The notes below the pieces were generated by a model. It did not search any database, was not told where the DNA came from, and saw only the letters and a list, made by a program, of their open reading frames with translations. The translations under genes were made by a program, and so were the position numbers. 36,767 nt of DNA from Zymogenus sp964542895 (GTDB taxonomy: Bacteria > Desulfobacterota > Zymogenia > Zymogenales > Zymogenaceae): the NCBI GenBank assembly GCA_964542895.1, contig CAZIWT010000017.1, positions 1 through 36,767 on the forward strand. The letters run 5' to 3'. Shown piece by piece: positions 15,382 through 23,598 of the stretch; position 1 is the first letter of the stretch, and each line of letters begins with the position of its first letter.

Positions 15382-16593
15382 TTGAATAGGAAAAAAAACA
15401 CTATAGATTCCACCGACTTTACATGCCCCGGCTTTCGCGCGGCGGGGGTGGCCTCCGGGATAAAGGGAGACGGCGCCCTCGACCTCGGGCTTATCGTCTC
15501 AGACTCTCCGACCAATGCCGCCGCGGTCTTCACGAAAAACCGGGTGAAGGCGGCCCCCCTTATTGTCGCGGCGGAGAGGGTCGGGGGAGACTCGGTCAGG
15601 GCTTTGCTCGCAAACAGCGGGAACGCCAACGCCTGCACGGGAGACGGCGGGATTGCGGACGCCGAAAAAACGACCGGGGTCGTGGCGAACCTGCTGAAGC
15701 TCCCGCCGGAGGGGGTGATTCCGGCATCAACGGGCGTCATCGGTCAGAGGCTCCCCACGGACAAGATCAACGCCGCGGCCGAGAAGCTCGTCTCCTCCCT
15801 TAAGCCGGAGGGCTTTTCGGTCTTCGCCGAGGCGATAATGACAACCGACACCTTCCCCAAGATATCAAAGAGGATCTTTTCAGAAGGAGGCCGCGACTAT
15901 ACGATACTGGGGATCGCCAAGGGGGCGGGGATGATCAGGCCCGACATGGCGACGATGCTCTGTTTCGTCGTGACCGACGCCCCTATACGCGAAGACGCCC
16001 TCAAGGGTGCGCTAAATGGGGCGGTCGGCGTCTCGTTCAACACGATAACCGTAGACGGGGACACCAGCACCAACGACATGGTCCTGTTGTTGGCGAGGGA
16101 CGACGCGGAGTTCAGAAAAACAGGAGCGGCCATCGAGGACAAATTCAGGGAAAACCTCGAATCGCTTTTAAAAGAGCTCGCAGAGATGATCGTCAGGGAC
16201 GGCGAGGGGGCGACGAAGCTGGTAACGATAAAGGTCGTGGGCGCCCCGGCCGATAGTATTGCGAGGGACGTCGCGTTCAGGGTGGCCAACTCGCCCCTCG
16301 TGAAGACCGCTTTTTTCGGCGAGGACCCGAACTGGGGTCGAATCATCGGGGCGGTGGGCTGCGTCGAGGGCGACTTCGACCCGATGGCGGCGGACATCTA
16401 CTTCAACGACCTGAAATTGGTGTCGGGCGGGGTGGGAAGCGGAATCGAGAGCGAGAGGGCGTCGGCCGAGATCATGAAAAACGACAAGTTTGAAGTCACC
16501 ATCGATCTCAAGAGGGGGAAATCCACTTTCACCGTCCTGACGACCGACCTTTCTTTCGACTATATAAAGATAAATGCGGAATACAGGAGCTGA
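15382..16593 (+). CDS. argJ: Bifunctional glutamate N-acetyltransferase / amino-acid acetyltransferase (ornithine acetyltransferase)
   Basis: Transfers the acetyl group from N-acetylornithine to glutamate in the cyclic arginine pathway; some members also use acetyl-CoA. The product is 403 residues from a TTG at 15382 with a weak ribosome-binding site; no better start is in frame. The autocleavage site is visible in IRPDMATMLC, where T191 would become the N-terminal nucleophile of the beta chain. Other family marks are NSGNANACTG near residue 78, PASTGVIG near 114, and DPNWGRI toward the C-terminus. The N-terminal chain starts with the usual PGFRAAGVASGIK. The gene follows secA after 228 bp with no other arg gene in sight, so its transcription partner is unclear. 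Whether it is mono- or bifunctional cannot be told from sequence alone. Confidence 0.96.
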   Translation: MNRKKNTIDSTDFTCPGFRAAGVASGIKGDGALDLGLIVSDSPTNAAAVFTKNRVKAAPLIVAAERVGGDSVRALLANSGNANACTGDGGIADAEKTTGVVANLLKLPPEGVIPASTGVIGQRLPTDKINAAAEKLVSSLKPEGFSVFAEAIMTTDTFPKISKRIFSEGGRDYTILGIAKGAGMIRPDMATMLCFVVTDAPIREDALKGALNGAVGVSFNTITVDGDTSTNDMVLLLARDDAEFRKTGAAIEDKFRENLESLLKELAEMIVRDGEGATKLVTIKVVGAPADSIARDVAFRVANSPLVKTAFFGEDPNWGRIIGAVGCVEGDFDPMAADIYFNDLKLVSGGVGSGIESERASAEIMKNDKFEVTIDLKRGKSTFTVLTTDLSFDYIKINAEYRS

Positions 16594-16596
16594 TAG

Positions 16597-17517
16597 ATGA
16601 ACCTGATAAGGGCCCTCAGGGCACCCTTCTTTACGGCGTCCATAGTCCCGATGATCGTCGGCGGCGTCGAGGCCGCAAGATACCTGAGGGGTGAGGGGGA
16701 AAGCTTCGATTTCATACTTTTTATATTTGCGCTGATAGGGGGGGTCTCGTTCCACGCCTCGGCAAACGTGCTTAACGACTACTTCGACCACCGGGGGGGA
16801 ACCGACAACATAAATAAATATTATAACCCCTTTTCGGGCGGGAGCAGGCTCATTCAGGAGGGAATCATAACCCCGGCAAACACGCTGTACCTCGGCCTTA
16901 CATTTCTGATTTTAGGTATTATCATAGGGCTGTATCTAATTTATCGAACGGGGCCGACCCTCCTTGTCTTCGGGGCCGTCGGGATATTTTTCGTTCTTAC
17001 CTACTCAATAGACCGCTTTGGCTTTGCCTATATCGGCAGGGGGCTGGGGGAGCTTGTCATTGCAGTAAGCTTCGGGCCGGTCATGGTCCTGGGAACATAC
17101 TACGTGATGACTCTGAAGCCCTGCTCCCCCTCGGCCGCGATCCTCTCAGTTCCGGTGGCCCTCTTGATAGCGCTGGTCCTATACGTAAACGGCTACCCGG
17201 ACTACGAGGCGGACAAGGCCTCCAGCAAGTATACCGGGGTGGTCTCCCTCGGAAGGAAGAGGGCGAGTTACGTCTACCTTGCGATGGTCACGGCCACATA
17301 TTTATCCATAATCATGGGGGTAGTTTTTAAGATTATCCCTCCCTTCGCCCTGATCTCGCTCTTGACTCTGCCCCTGGCGGTCAAGGCGGTAACCAGGCTT
17401 TTTCAGGTATACGAGGATCCGGTGGCCGTAGTCTCGGTCTGCGGGATGACGGTGGGGCTGCACCTTATGACCGGTCTACTCCTTGCACTGGGGATCGGGA
17501 TCCATATTTTTATATAG
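16597..17517 (+). CDS. UbiA-family prenyltransferase, MenA-like
   Basis: Integral membrane enzyme, 306 residues and about eight to nine hydrophobic segments, that attaches a polyprenyl chain to an aromatic ring. The first Asp-rich motif is NDYFDHRGGTD (about residues 62-72) and the second is NGYPDYEADKAS (about 197-208), the pair expected in UbiA enzymes. The YPDYEADK form and overall length resemble 1,4-dihydroxy-2-naphthoate polyprenyltransferase (MenA), the menaquinone step. The neighbours do not confirm a menaquinone cluster, so the ring substrate remains open. The ATG lies 3 bp after the argJ stop with AGGAG overlapping the argJ end, which indicates cotranslation. Confidence 0.85.
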   Translation: MNLIRALRAPFFTASIVPMIVGGVEAARYLRGEGESFDFILFIFALIGGVSFHASANVLNDYFDHRGGTDNINKYYNPFSGGSRLIQEGIITPANTLYLGLTFLILGIIIGLYLIYRTGPTLLVFGAVGIFFVLTYSIDRFGFAYIGRGLGELVIAVSFGPVMVLGTYYVMTLKPCSPSAAILSVPVALLIALVLYVNGYPDYEADKASSKYTGVVSLGRKRASYVYLAMVTATYLSIIMGVVFKIIPPFALISLLTLPLAVKAVTRLFQVYEDPVAVVSVCGMTVGLHLMTGLLLALGIGIHIFI

Positions 17518-17570
17518 ATTTAAGGTGCCGGGCGGGAGATTAATCAATTTTGAAACCGATGTTTTTTGTC

Positions 17571-17599
17571 TTGCAAAAAACCATATTTTATGTTAGAAA
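17571..17599 (+). promoter_or_regulatory. Candidate rpsB promoter region
   Basis: Two overlapping weak candidates: TTGCAA (17571-17576), 17 bp, TAGAAA; and TTGTCT (17566-17571), 17 bp, TATGTT. Either would give a leader of over 100 nt before rpsB. Neither is a strong match, but the site is AT-rich and correctly placed after the ubiA-like stop. Confidence 0.35.
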
Positions 17600-17652
17600 A
17601 TAAGATTTGAAACTACACACACCCACAGATTGGGGGCAGGGCGGTGGTTAAC

Positions 17653-17672
17653 GGATACCATACGGGGTATTC
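17653..17672 (+). promoter_or_regulatory. Hairpin in rpsB leader
   Basis: GGATACC and GGTATTC can form a 7 bp stem (one G-U pair) about 50 bp before the rpsB start, followed by a GC-rich palindromic CCCGGGCC stretch. rpsB leaders in several phyla bind S2 for autogenous control, so this may be such a site, but I cannot match it to a described motif by eye. Confidence 0.35.
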
Positions 17673-17722
17673 GGGCTCCCGGGCCCCGGTGGGTGGAGGA
17701 AAAAACCGTAAGGGAGGAAAAC

Positions 17723-18640
17723 ATGAGCTACATATCTATGAAGGAGCTCCTCGAAGCGGGGGTTCACTTTGGCCATCAGACGAAGCGATGGAACCCGAAG
17801 ATGAAGAAATACATCTTCGGGGCGAGAAACGGGATCTACATAATCGACCTTCAGAAGACCATCAAGCTTTTCGACGATGCCTACGAGTTTGTTCGCCAGC
17901 TTGCCAACGACGGGGGCACGGTCCTCTTTGTTGGGACGAAGCGCCAGGCCCAGGAGGCGATCGTCGAGGAGGCGGAGCGATGCGGAATGCACAACGTCAA
18001 CGGGAGATGGCTCGGCGGCACACTCACCAACTTCACCACAATCAAAAAAAGTATAGACCGATTGAAGAAGCTCGAGGCGCTCCTGACGGACTCATCGGTG
18101 GAGTCTCTGTCGAAAAAGGAGAGGCTCAGCCTCACACGCCAGAAGGAGAAGCTCGAAAAGAACCTGGGGGGGATCAAGGACATGGAGGGCATTCCCGAGT
18201 GCATCTTCGTTGTGGACCCGAGAAAGGAGCGGATCGCCGTACACGAGGCGAAGAAACTGGAAATCCCCATCGTCGCCGTCGTGGACACAAATTGCGATCC
18301 CGACCAGATAGACTTCGTCATTCCGGGAAACGACGACGCGATTCGCGCAATCAGGCTCTTTTCATCGAGGATCGCCGACGCCATTATGGAGGGTAAAAAA
18401 CAGAAGGGGGTCGAGGTGATCGAGGGGATGGAGGGCGACGGGGCGGACGAAAAACCGACGGAGGAAAAGGCCGAAGAGCCCCCTAAAGCCGAAGGGGCGA
18501 AAAAAGAAGCGGCATCGTCTGACGCCGAAGACACGGCCGAAGGCAAGGGGGAAGAGGCGGCCGCCGACGTTGATGTGGCCGAAGCGGACGGAGACAAGAG
18601 CGGGGAAGGCGTCGAGGTCAAAGATGACAGTGGTGATTGA
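17723..18640 (+). CDS. rpsB: 30S ribosomal protein S2 with acidic C-terminal extension
   Basis: Small-subunit protein that joins late in 30S assembly. The start is the ATG at 17723, preceded by AGGGAGG, giving MSYISMKELLEAGVHFGHQ, the conserved S2 beginning; an upstream in-frame start at 17630 would add 31 unrelated residues. The product has 305 residues, where E. coli S2 has about 241. The S2 core ends near residue 230 (RLFSSRIADAIMEGKK). About 65 residues of Glu/Asp/Ala/Lys-rich low-complexity tail follow. Such acidic tails occur in S2 of some Deltaproteobacteria and other groups; their role is unclear. It leads the rpsB-tsf-pyrH-frr-uppS run. Confidence 0.97.
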   Translation: MSYISMKELLEAGVHFGHQTKRWNPKMKKYIFGARNGIYIIDLQKTIKLFDDAYEFVRQLANDGGTVLFVGTKRQAQEAIVEEAERCGMHNVNGRWLGGTLTNFTTIKKSIDRLKKLEALLTDSSVESLSKKERLSLTRQKEKLEKNLGGIKDMEGIPECIFVVDPRKERIAVHEAKKLEIPIVAVVDTNCDPDQIDFVIPGNDDAIRAIRLFSSRIADAIMEGKKQKGVEVIEGMEGDGADEKPTEEKAEEPPKAEGAKKEAASSDAEDTAEGKGEEAAADVDVAEADGDKSGEGVEVKDDSGD

Positions 18641-18662
18641 TTGAAGATAGATTGAATCGATA

Positions 18663-18684
18663 CCCCCGGTCTATTGTCCGGGGG
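18663..18684 (+). promoter_or_regulatory. Hairpin between rpsB and tsf
   Basis: CCCCCGG (18663-18669) pairs perfectly with CCGGGGG (18678-18684) over an 8-nt loop. No T-run follows; instead the tsf ribosome-binding site AAGGAG begins a few bases later. It is likely a partial attenuator, processing site or stabiliser that sets the S2:EF-Ts ratio. An attenuator between these genes is known in E. coli. Confidence 0.6.
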
Positions 18685-18700
18685 CCTTAAGGAGTTGATA

Positions 18701-19303
18701 ATGGAGATTAACGCACAGACTGTAAAGGAGCTGAGAGATAAGACCGGTGCCGGGATGATGGACTGCAAGGGCGCCCTGACGGAAGCCGGCGGCGACATGG
18801 AAAAGGCGATCGAGTTCTTGAGGAAGAAGGGGCTTTCCAGGGCCGCAAAGAGGGCCGGGAGGGCCGCAAACGAAGGGGCCGTCGGCTCATATATCCACAT
18901 GGGGGGCAAGATAGGGGTATTGGTGGAGGTTAACTGCGAGTCCGACTTCGTGGCGAAAAACGAGGACTTTCAGGCGTTCGTAAAAGATATTTCCATGCAT
19001 ATCGCCGCCTCATCCCCCCTGTACCTGAGCGAGGAGGACGTCCCCGAAGACATCATAGAAAAGGAGAGGGAGATATACAGGGCTCAGGCCAAGGATTCGG
19101 GAAAGCCGGACAAGGTAATCGACAAGATAGTCGATGGAAAGCTGAAAAAATTCTACACCGAGGTGTGCCTCTTGGATCAGCCTTACGTCAAGGACACCGA
19201 CATGAAGGTCTCCGATTACCTCAACAACTTTATCTCGAAGACCGGCGAGAATGTCGTGATAAGACGCTTCGCTCGCTTTCAGCTGGGAGAGGAGCTGAAG
19301 TAG
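18701..19303 (+). CDS. tsf: Elongation factor Ts, short form
   Basis: Guanine-nucleotide exchange factor for EF-Tu. The ATG at 18701 follows AAGGAG; an in-frame ATG at 18674 lies inside the preceding hairpin and is rejected. The 200-residue product is the short form common outside enterobacteria (E. coli has 283). The N-terminal UBA-like domain contains VKELRDKTGAGMMDCKGAL with the TGAGMMDCK signature. The second signature region, around residue 75, reads VEVNCESDFVAKNEDF and includes the D and F that contact EF-Tu. It is placed directly after rpsB as in nearly all bacteria. Confidence 0.98.
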   Translation: MEINAQTVKELRDKTGAGMMDCKGALTEAGGDMEKAIEFLRKKGLSRAAKRAGRAANEGAVGSYIHMGGKIGVLVEVNCESDFVAKNEDFQAFVKDISMHIAASSPLYLSEEDVPEDIIEKEREIYRAQAKDSGKPDKVIDKIVDGKLKKFYTEVCLLDQPYVKDTDMKVSDYLNNFISKTGENVVIRRFARFQLGEELK

Positions 19304-19309
19304 CCTGAC

Positions 19310-19330
19310 AGGTACGGGGACCTTTTTTTT
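19310..19330 (+). terminator. Weak terminator-like element between tsf and pyrH
   Basis: A short AGGT/ACCT stem over a six-base loop is followed by a run of eight T residues (19323-19330), just before the pyrH ribosome-binding site GGGAG. The stem is only four pairs, so at most partial termination is expected; it may tune pyrH-frr-uppS expression relative to rpsB-tsf. Confidence 0.3.
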
Positions 19331-19341
19331 GGGAGCAGATA

Positions 19342-20064
19342 TTGACAGGTTCTATTTACAATAGGATTCTCCTCAAGCTCTCCGGCGAGATCCTTTCGGG
19401 ATCCGACGGCTTCGGTATCTCCGCCGATGCCATAGAGTATATAACAGACGAAGTAGAAAAGGCCTTCAATACGGGCGTGGAGATGGCCCTCGTCGTCGGC
19501 GGGGGCAACATCTTTCGGGGCATCTCCGCGGGCTCCCAGGGGATAGACAGGGCCACGGCCGACTACATGGGTATGCTCGGCACGGTCATAAACGGTCTCG
19601 CCCTGCAGAGCTACCTGGAGAATCGCGGGCTCGATACGAGGCTCCAGACGGCCATAGAGATGAGGGCATTGGCCGAGCCTTACATAAAGCGGAGGGCTGT
19701 TCGTCATCTGGAGAAGGGGAGGATAGTAATATTCGCCGGTGGCACCGGAAATCCCTATTTCACTACGGATACCGCCGCGGCTCTTCGGGGCATGGAGATC
19801 GGCGCCGATATAATCCTCAAGGCGACCAAGGTAAACGGAGTCTACGACAAAGATCCGGTGTCGAATCCGGACGCGAAAATGTTTGACGAGATTAAGTTTA
19901 TTGACGCCTTGAGCCTGGGGCTCAAGGTAATGGACTCGACGGCCTTGTCCCTCTGCATGGACAACGAGCTTCCCGTAATCGTCTTTAATCTCCTCGAGGC
20001 GGGAAATATCAAAAAGGTCGTTTCGGGTCAAAAAATTGGCACAATAGTAAGAGGTGATAAATAA
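19342..20064 (+). CDS. pyrH: UMP kinase
   Basis: Phosphorylates UMP to UDP; hexameric amino-acid-kinase-fold enzyme regulated by GTP and UTP. The product is 240 residues from a TTG at 19342 with GGGAG six bases upstream. Motifs are RILLKLSGEIL (residues 8-18), VVGGGNIFRG near 51-60, GTGNPYFTTDTAAALR around 135-150 and KVNGVYDKDP near 165-174. The stop codon TAA overlaps the frr ATG by one base. In this family it is distinguished from CMP kinases by the amino-acid-kinase fold, and the position between tsf and frr is canonical. Confidence 0.98.
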   Translation: MTGSIYNRILLKLSGEILSGSDGFGISADAIEYITDEVEKAFNTGVEMALVVGGGNIFRGISAGSQGIDRATADYMGMLGTVINGLALQSYLENRGLDTRLQTAIEMRALAEPYIKRRAVRHLEKGRIVIFAGGTGNPYFTTDTAAALRGMEIGADIILKATKVNGVYDKDPVSNPDAKMFDEIKFIDALSLGLKVMDSTALSLCMDNELPVIVFNLLEAGNIKKVVSGQKIGTIVRGDK

Positions 20065-20618
20065 TGGAAGAAGTGCTCGAAGACCTAAAAGAATCGATGG
20101 AAAAATCGATCGGCTCCTTTCAAAGTGAGCTGAAGAAGATTCGTACCGGCAGGGCATCGACCGCACTCTTGGACGGGATCATGGTGGACTACTACGGCAC
20201 ACCCACACCCCTAAACCAGCTCGGTACGATCTCCGCCCCGGAGAGCAGACTTATAACCATTCAGCCCTGGGATGTAAACTCGATAGGGGATATCGAGAAG
20301 TCGATTCTGAAGTCGGACCTGGGCCTGACGCCCCAAAACGACGGTAAGCTCATAAGGATTACGATCCCGAGCCTCACCGAAGAGCGGAGGAAAGAGCTCG
20401 TCAAGCACGTGAAAAATATGAGCGAGGATTACAAGATAGCCCTCAGAAACCACAGGAGAGACTCCAACGACTTCTTAAAGGAGATGAAAAAGGAGAAGGA
20501 GATATCCGAGGACGACTTTTTTCGTCTCCAGGAGAAGGTTCAGGAGATTACCAACGATTTTGTCAAGAAGACCGACGAGATCTTCGCGGAAAAAGAAAAG
20601 GAGATTATGGAGATTTGA
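20064..20618 (+). CDS. frr: Ribosome recycling factor
   Basis: Splits post-termination ribosomes together with EF-G. The 184-residue product has the standard length. Diagnostic segments are KIRTGRASTALLDGIMVDYYG (start of domain II, about residues 28-48; R in RTGRAS is conserved), TISAPESRLITIQPWD and LTEERRKELVKHVK in domain I. Its start overlaps the pyrH stop and its own stop TGA overlaps the uppS TTG, so translation of pyrH-frr-uppS is tightly coupled. Confidence 0.98.
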   Translation: MEEVLEDLKESMEKSIGSFQSELKKIRTGRASTALLDGIMVDYYGTPTPLNQLGTISAPESRLITIQPWDVNSIGDIEKSILKSDLGLTPQNDGKLIRITIPSLTEERRKELVKHVKNMSEDYKIALRNHRRDSNDFLKEMKKEKEISEDDFFRLQEKVQEITNDFVKKTDEIFAEKEKEIMEI

Positions 20619-21367
20619 GCGTAGTCGATGAAATAAAGGACCTCAAGAACATTCCCCACCACGTTGCGATAATAATGGACGGGAACGGACGATGGGCCAA
20701 GGAGCGGAATCTCAGCCGCATAGAGGGTCACAGGAAGGGAAGCGAGATCGTAAGCACCATCGTCGATGTAAGCCGAAAAATCGGGATCGGCGTGCTTACC
20801 CTCTACGCCTTTTCCAAGGAGAACTGGAACCGGCCGGAGCTCGAGGTGGAGGCCCTCATGAGCCTTCTGGGGGAATACCTTCAGAAGGAGCTTCCGGATA
20901 TGATGGAGAACAACGTAAGGCTGACCGCCATCGGGAGACTCCATTCCCTGCCGGGGTTCGTGCGCGATATACTTCATGAGACGATCTCCATTACCGGCAA
21001 AAACAACGGCCTGAACCTGAATCTGGCCCTATCTTACGGGTCGAGGGGCGAGATCACCGATGCATTCATCGAGATTGCCCGGCAGATAAGCGAGGGCGCC
21101 CTTTCGATCGATGAGGTGGACGAAGAGCTCATCTCCCAACATCTGTACACGAGGAACATTCCCGACCCTGACCTCCTTATCAGAACGAGCGGCGAGATGA
21201 GGCTCTCAAATTTTTTACTGTACCAGCTGGCATACACCGAAATTTTCATAACAGAAGCCCTCTGGCCCGATTTTACTCCCGAGAAATATCTCGAGGCATT
21301 GAGGGACTATTCCAAGAGGGAGAGGCGCTTCGGGCTCACAAGCGAGCAGATACGGGGTGAGGATTAA
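20615..21367 (+). CDS. uppS: Undecaprenyl diphosphate synthase (isoprenyl transferase)
   Basis: Condenses isopentenyl diphosphate units onto farnesyl diphosphate in cis to make the C55 carrier lipid for peptidoglycan. The product is 250 residues and starts with TTG in a TTGA overlap with frr. D22 in MDGNGRWAKE is the catalytic aspartate. The other signatures are TLYAFSKENWNRP near residues 66-78 and RTSGEMRLSNFLLYQLAY near 190-207, followed by WPDF. In the frr-uppS-cdsA-dxr-rseP order it is standard, although here a ~260 bp gap with a new promoter separates it from cdsA. Confidence 0.97.
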   Translation: MSVVDEIKDLKNIPHHVAIIMDGNGRWAKERNLSRIEGHRKGSEIVSTIVDVSRKIGIGVLTLYAFSKENWNRPELEVEALMSLLGEYLQKELPDMMENNVRLTAIGRLHSLPGFVRDILHETISITGKNNGLNLNLALSYGSRGEITDAFIEIARQISEGALSIDEVDEELISQHLYTRNIPDPDLLIRTSGEMRLSNFLLYQLAYTEIFITEALWPDFTPEKYLEALRDYSKRERRFGLTSEQIRGED

Positions 21368-21558
21368 GGGTGAATTTTTAACTTAACCCGAATTGGGGCG
21401 GACAACCCCCCGTAATTTTGTAACTTTAATCTGATTCTGGTACAAACTTGACGGGGCAAAATTCAGCCACTTGTATTTTCACAATTTTAAATTTCCATAG
21501 AACAGACAAATAGATTGACCAATAGACCCGACAATTATTTTACTTGGTATACGGCTTT

Positions 21559-21587
21559 TTGACAAGGGCGGCCTGTCATTTTAGAAT
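21559..21587 (+). promoter_or_regulatory. Sigma-70-type promoter for cdsA-dxr-rseP-tsaB
   Basis: TTGACA (21559-21564), 17 bp, TAGAAT (21582-21587): eleven of twelve consensus bases. Predicted start near 21594, about 34 nt before the cdsA ATG, which has AGGAGAG in front. The remaining part of the 260 bp gap shows a GGGG/CCCC hairpin-like stretch near 21393-21412 that could weakly end the uppS transcript. Confidence 0.8.
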
Positions 21588-21627
21588 GAAAATATTTTTT
21601 CTCCACGCTTTTTTTAGGAGAGTATAG

Positions 21628-22428
21628 ATGCTCGGAAAACGTCTTCTCACGGCCCTCGTGGCCATACCCATCATCCTTTCGATTATCATTTTTTTTAAAG
21701 ATATCGGGATATTTTTCATCGTCCTCATCGTCATCGCCGTCGCCCTTTACGAGTTCCTCTCGTTTCTCTATCCAGAGAAGTTGAATATCCAGATTGTGGT
21801 CCACGTCCTGTTGGGATTGCTCTTTCCAGTGGCCTTCTTCTTCGGGTACCCCGATCTCGTCGTGCCGACGACCGCCTTCGTCTTCGTCGCCGTGATGGCC
21901 TTTTCACTCTTCCGAGTATCCGATCCGAAAAGGAAGGCGGAAAACCTCTTCATCAGGATATTCGGAATCTTCTATATATCCTTTCTCCTCTCCTTTTTGA
22001 TCGCCTTGAGCAGGATTGACGACGGCTGGAAGTGGACTATTTTGGCTATTGTAATCAACTTCGGCACTGACGCCGGAGGCTATATTGCGGGGAGGTTGTT
22101 CGGAAAGCACAAGCTTTACGAGGTTGTGAGTCCTAAAAAAACCGTGGAGGGAACGGTCGGGGCACTTTTCTTTTCCGTTCTTTTAGTCTTCTCCTTTAAA
22201 TACGTCCTAAAGCTTGAAATTCTGGACCACTGGGATGTCCTTATTCTGAGCCTTGGAGGAGGAATCCTCGCGGTGCTGGGGGATATGGTAGAGTCTCTCG
22301 TCAAGCGCGGATTCAAGGTGAAGGACGCCGGGGGGATATTGCCCGGCCATGGGGGCTTTTTGGACAGGATAGACTCCTTCGTCTTCTCGCTCCCGTTCAT
22401 ATTCTATTATGTTACAAGTCTCTACTAA
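21628..22428 (+). CDS. cdsA: Phosphatidate cytidylyltransferase
   Basis: Makes CDP-diacylglycerol from phosphatidate and CTP, the precursor for all phospholipids; PssA and Psd encoded further right use its product. Integral membrane protein of 266 residues with about seven to eight hydrophobic segments. The family signature is intact near the C-terminus: SLVKRGFKVKDAGGILPGHG followed by GFLDRIDS. SPKKTVEGTVGAL (about residues 168-180) is a second conserved motif. It has its own strong promoter and ends 9 bp before dxr. Confidence 0.96.
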   Translation: MLGKRLLTALVAIPIILSIIIFFKDIGIFFIVLIVIAVALYEFLSFLYPEKLNIQIVVHVLLGLLFPVAFFFGYPDLVVPTTAFVFVAVMAFSLFRVSDPKRKAENLFIRIFGIFYISFLLSFLIALSRIDDGWKWTILAIVINFGTDAGGYIAGRLFGKHKLYEVVSPKKTVEGTVGALFFSVLLVFSFKYVLKLEILDHWDVLILSLGGGILAVLGDMVESLVKRGFKVKDAGGILPGHGGFLDRIDSFVFSLPFIFYYVTSLY

Positions 22429-22437
22429 TACTCAACA

Positions 22438-23598
22438 ATGAAGAAGGTCGCAATTCTGGGATCCACCGGCTCCATCGGCGGGCAGGCCCTTGAAATCATC
22501 GAGGAAAACAGGGACAGGTTTCGGGTTGTGGCCCTGACGGCCAACAGGAACGTCTCTCTCTTAAAGGAGCAGATAGAGAGATTCGGACCTAAGGTCGTGG
22601 CGATGGGGGACGAGGGATCGGCGGACAAGCTTCGGGGCGTTGTCCCGAAAGGGACATCGGTCCTCTCCGGGGCCGAGGGGATAGCCTCTGCCTCCGCGGA
22701 AACGGGCGCCGACATCCTCGTCACATCGGTCGTCGGGTCGGCGGGACTCGTCCCCACCCTGAGGGCGATCGAAAAGGGGATAGACATTGCGCTTGCCAAC
22801 AAGGAGACGCTGGTTGCGGCGGGAAAGATAGTAACGGAGAAGGCCGGGGAGAGGGGCGTCATGCTCCTTCCCGTTGACAGCGAGCACAACGCCCTCTTCC
22901 AGTCGCTCAAGGGCCACCAGGAGACCGGCTTAAAAAGGCTTGTCCTAACAGCCTCCGGGGGCCCGTTCTGGAAAAGGGGCGTCGAGGAGTTGAAAGACGT
23001 AACCCCAAAGGAGGCGGTAAAACACCCCCGGTGGAACATGGGGGCCAAAATCAGCATCGACAGCGCCACCATGATGAACAAGGCCCTTGAGATCATCGAG
23101 GCGAGGTGGCTCTTTGACGTCGACGGGGAGAGGATAGACGTCCTGATACACCCCCAGAGCATAGTCCACTCGATGGTGGAATATATCGACGGCTCGGTCA
23201 TAGCCCAGATGGGTACCACCGACATGAGGATACCGATCGCCTACGCCCTCTCGTATCCGGAGAGGATCGAAAACCTGGTGCCGGAGCTCGATCTTGGCGA
23301 CCTGTGCAAAAACGGGGCGGGTCTCACGTTTTTCACCCCGGATCACGACAGGTTTCCGGCCCTTAAGCTCGCGTACGGAGCACTCAGGGCGGGAGGCACC
23401 ATGCCCGCGGTTATGTCCGCCGCAAACGAGGCCGCGGTCTCCCTTTTCCTCGATGGGAAGATCGGTTTTCTGGAGATTGTTGAAACGGTCTCCGAGGTAA
23501 TGAACAGACACAATGTAATAGAAACCCCCGGCCTCGACGAGATCCTGAAGGCGGACCTCTGGGCGAGGCGGGAGGCCGAAAGGTTAAGGAAAATATAA
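22438..23598 (+). CDS. dxr: 1-deoxy-D-xylulose 5-phosphate reductoisomerase
   Basis: Converts DXP to 2-C-methyl-D-erythritol 4-phosphate with NADPH, the committed step of the MEP isoprenoid pathway that supplies UppS and the MenA-like enzyme. 386 residues. The NADPH loop is ILGSTGSIG (6-14). The substrate- and metal-binding segments are ANKETLVAAG, PVDSEHNALFQ, TASGGPFW, HPRWNMGAKISIDSATMMNK and DVLIHPQSIVHSMVEY. The start ATG at 22438 has no strong ribosome-binding site but lies close behind cdsA, so coupling is likely. The stop TAA overlaps the rseP ATG by one base. Confidence 0.98.
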   Translation: MKKVAILGSTGSIGGQALEIIEENRDRFRVVALTANRNVSLLKEQIERFGPKVVAMGDEGSADKLRGVVPKGTSVLSGAEGIASASAETGADILVTSVVGSAGLVPTLRAIEKGIDIALANKETLVAAGKIVTEKAGERGVMLLPVDSEHNALFQSLKGHQETGLKRLVLTASGGPFWKRGVEELKDVTPKEAVKHPRWNMGAKISIDSATMMNKALEIIEARWLFDVDGERIDVLIHPQSIVHSMVEYIDGSVIAQMGTTDMRIPIAYALSYPERIENLVPELDLGDLCKNGAGLTFFTPDHDRFPALKLAYGALRAGGTMPAVMSAANEAAVSLFLDGKIGFLEIVETVSEVMNRHNVIETPGLDEILKADLWARREAERLRKI

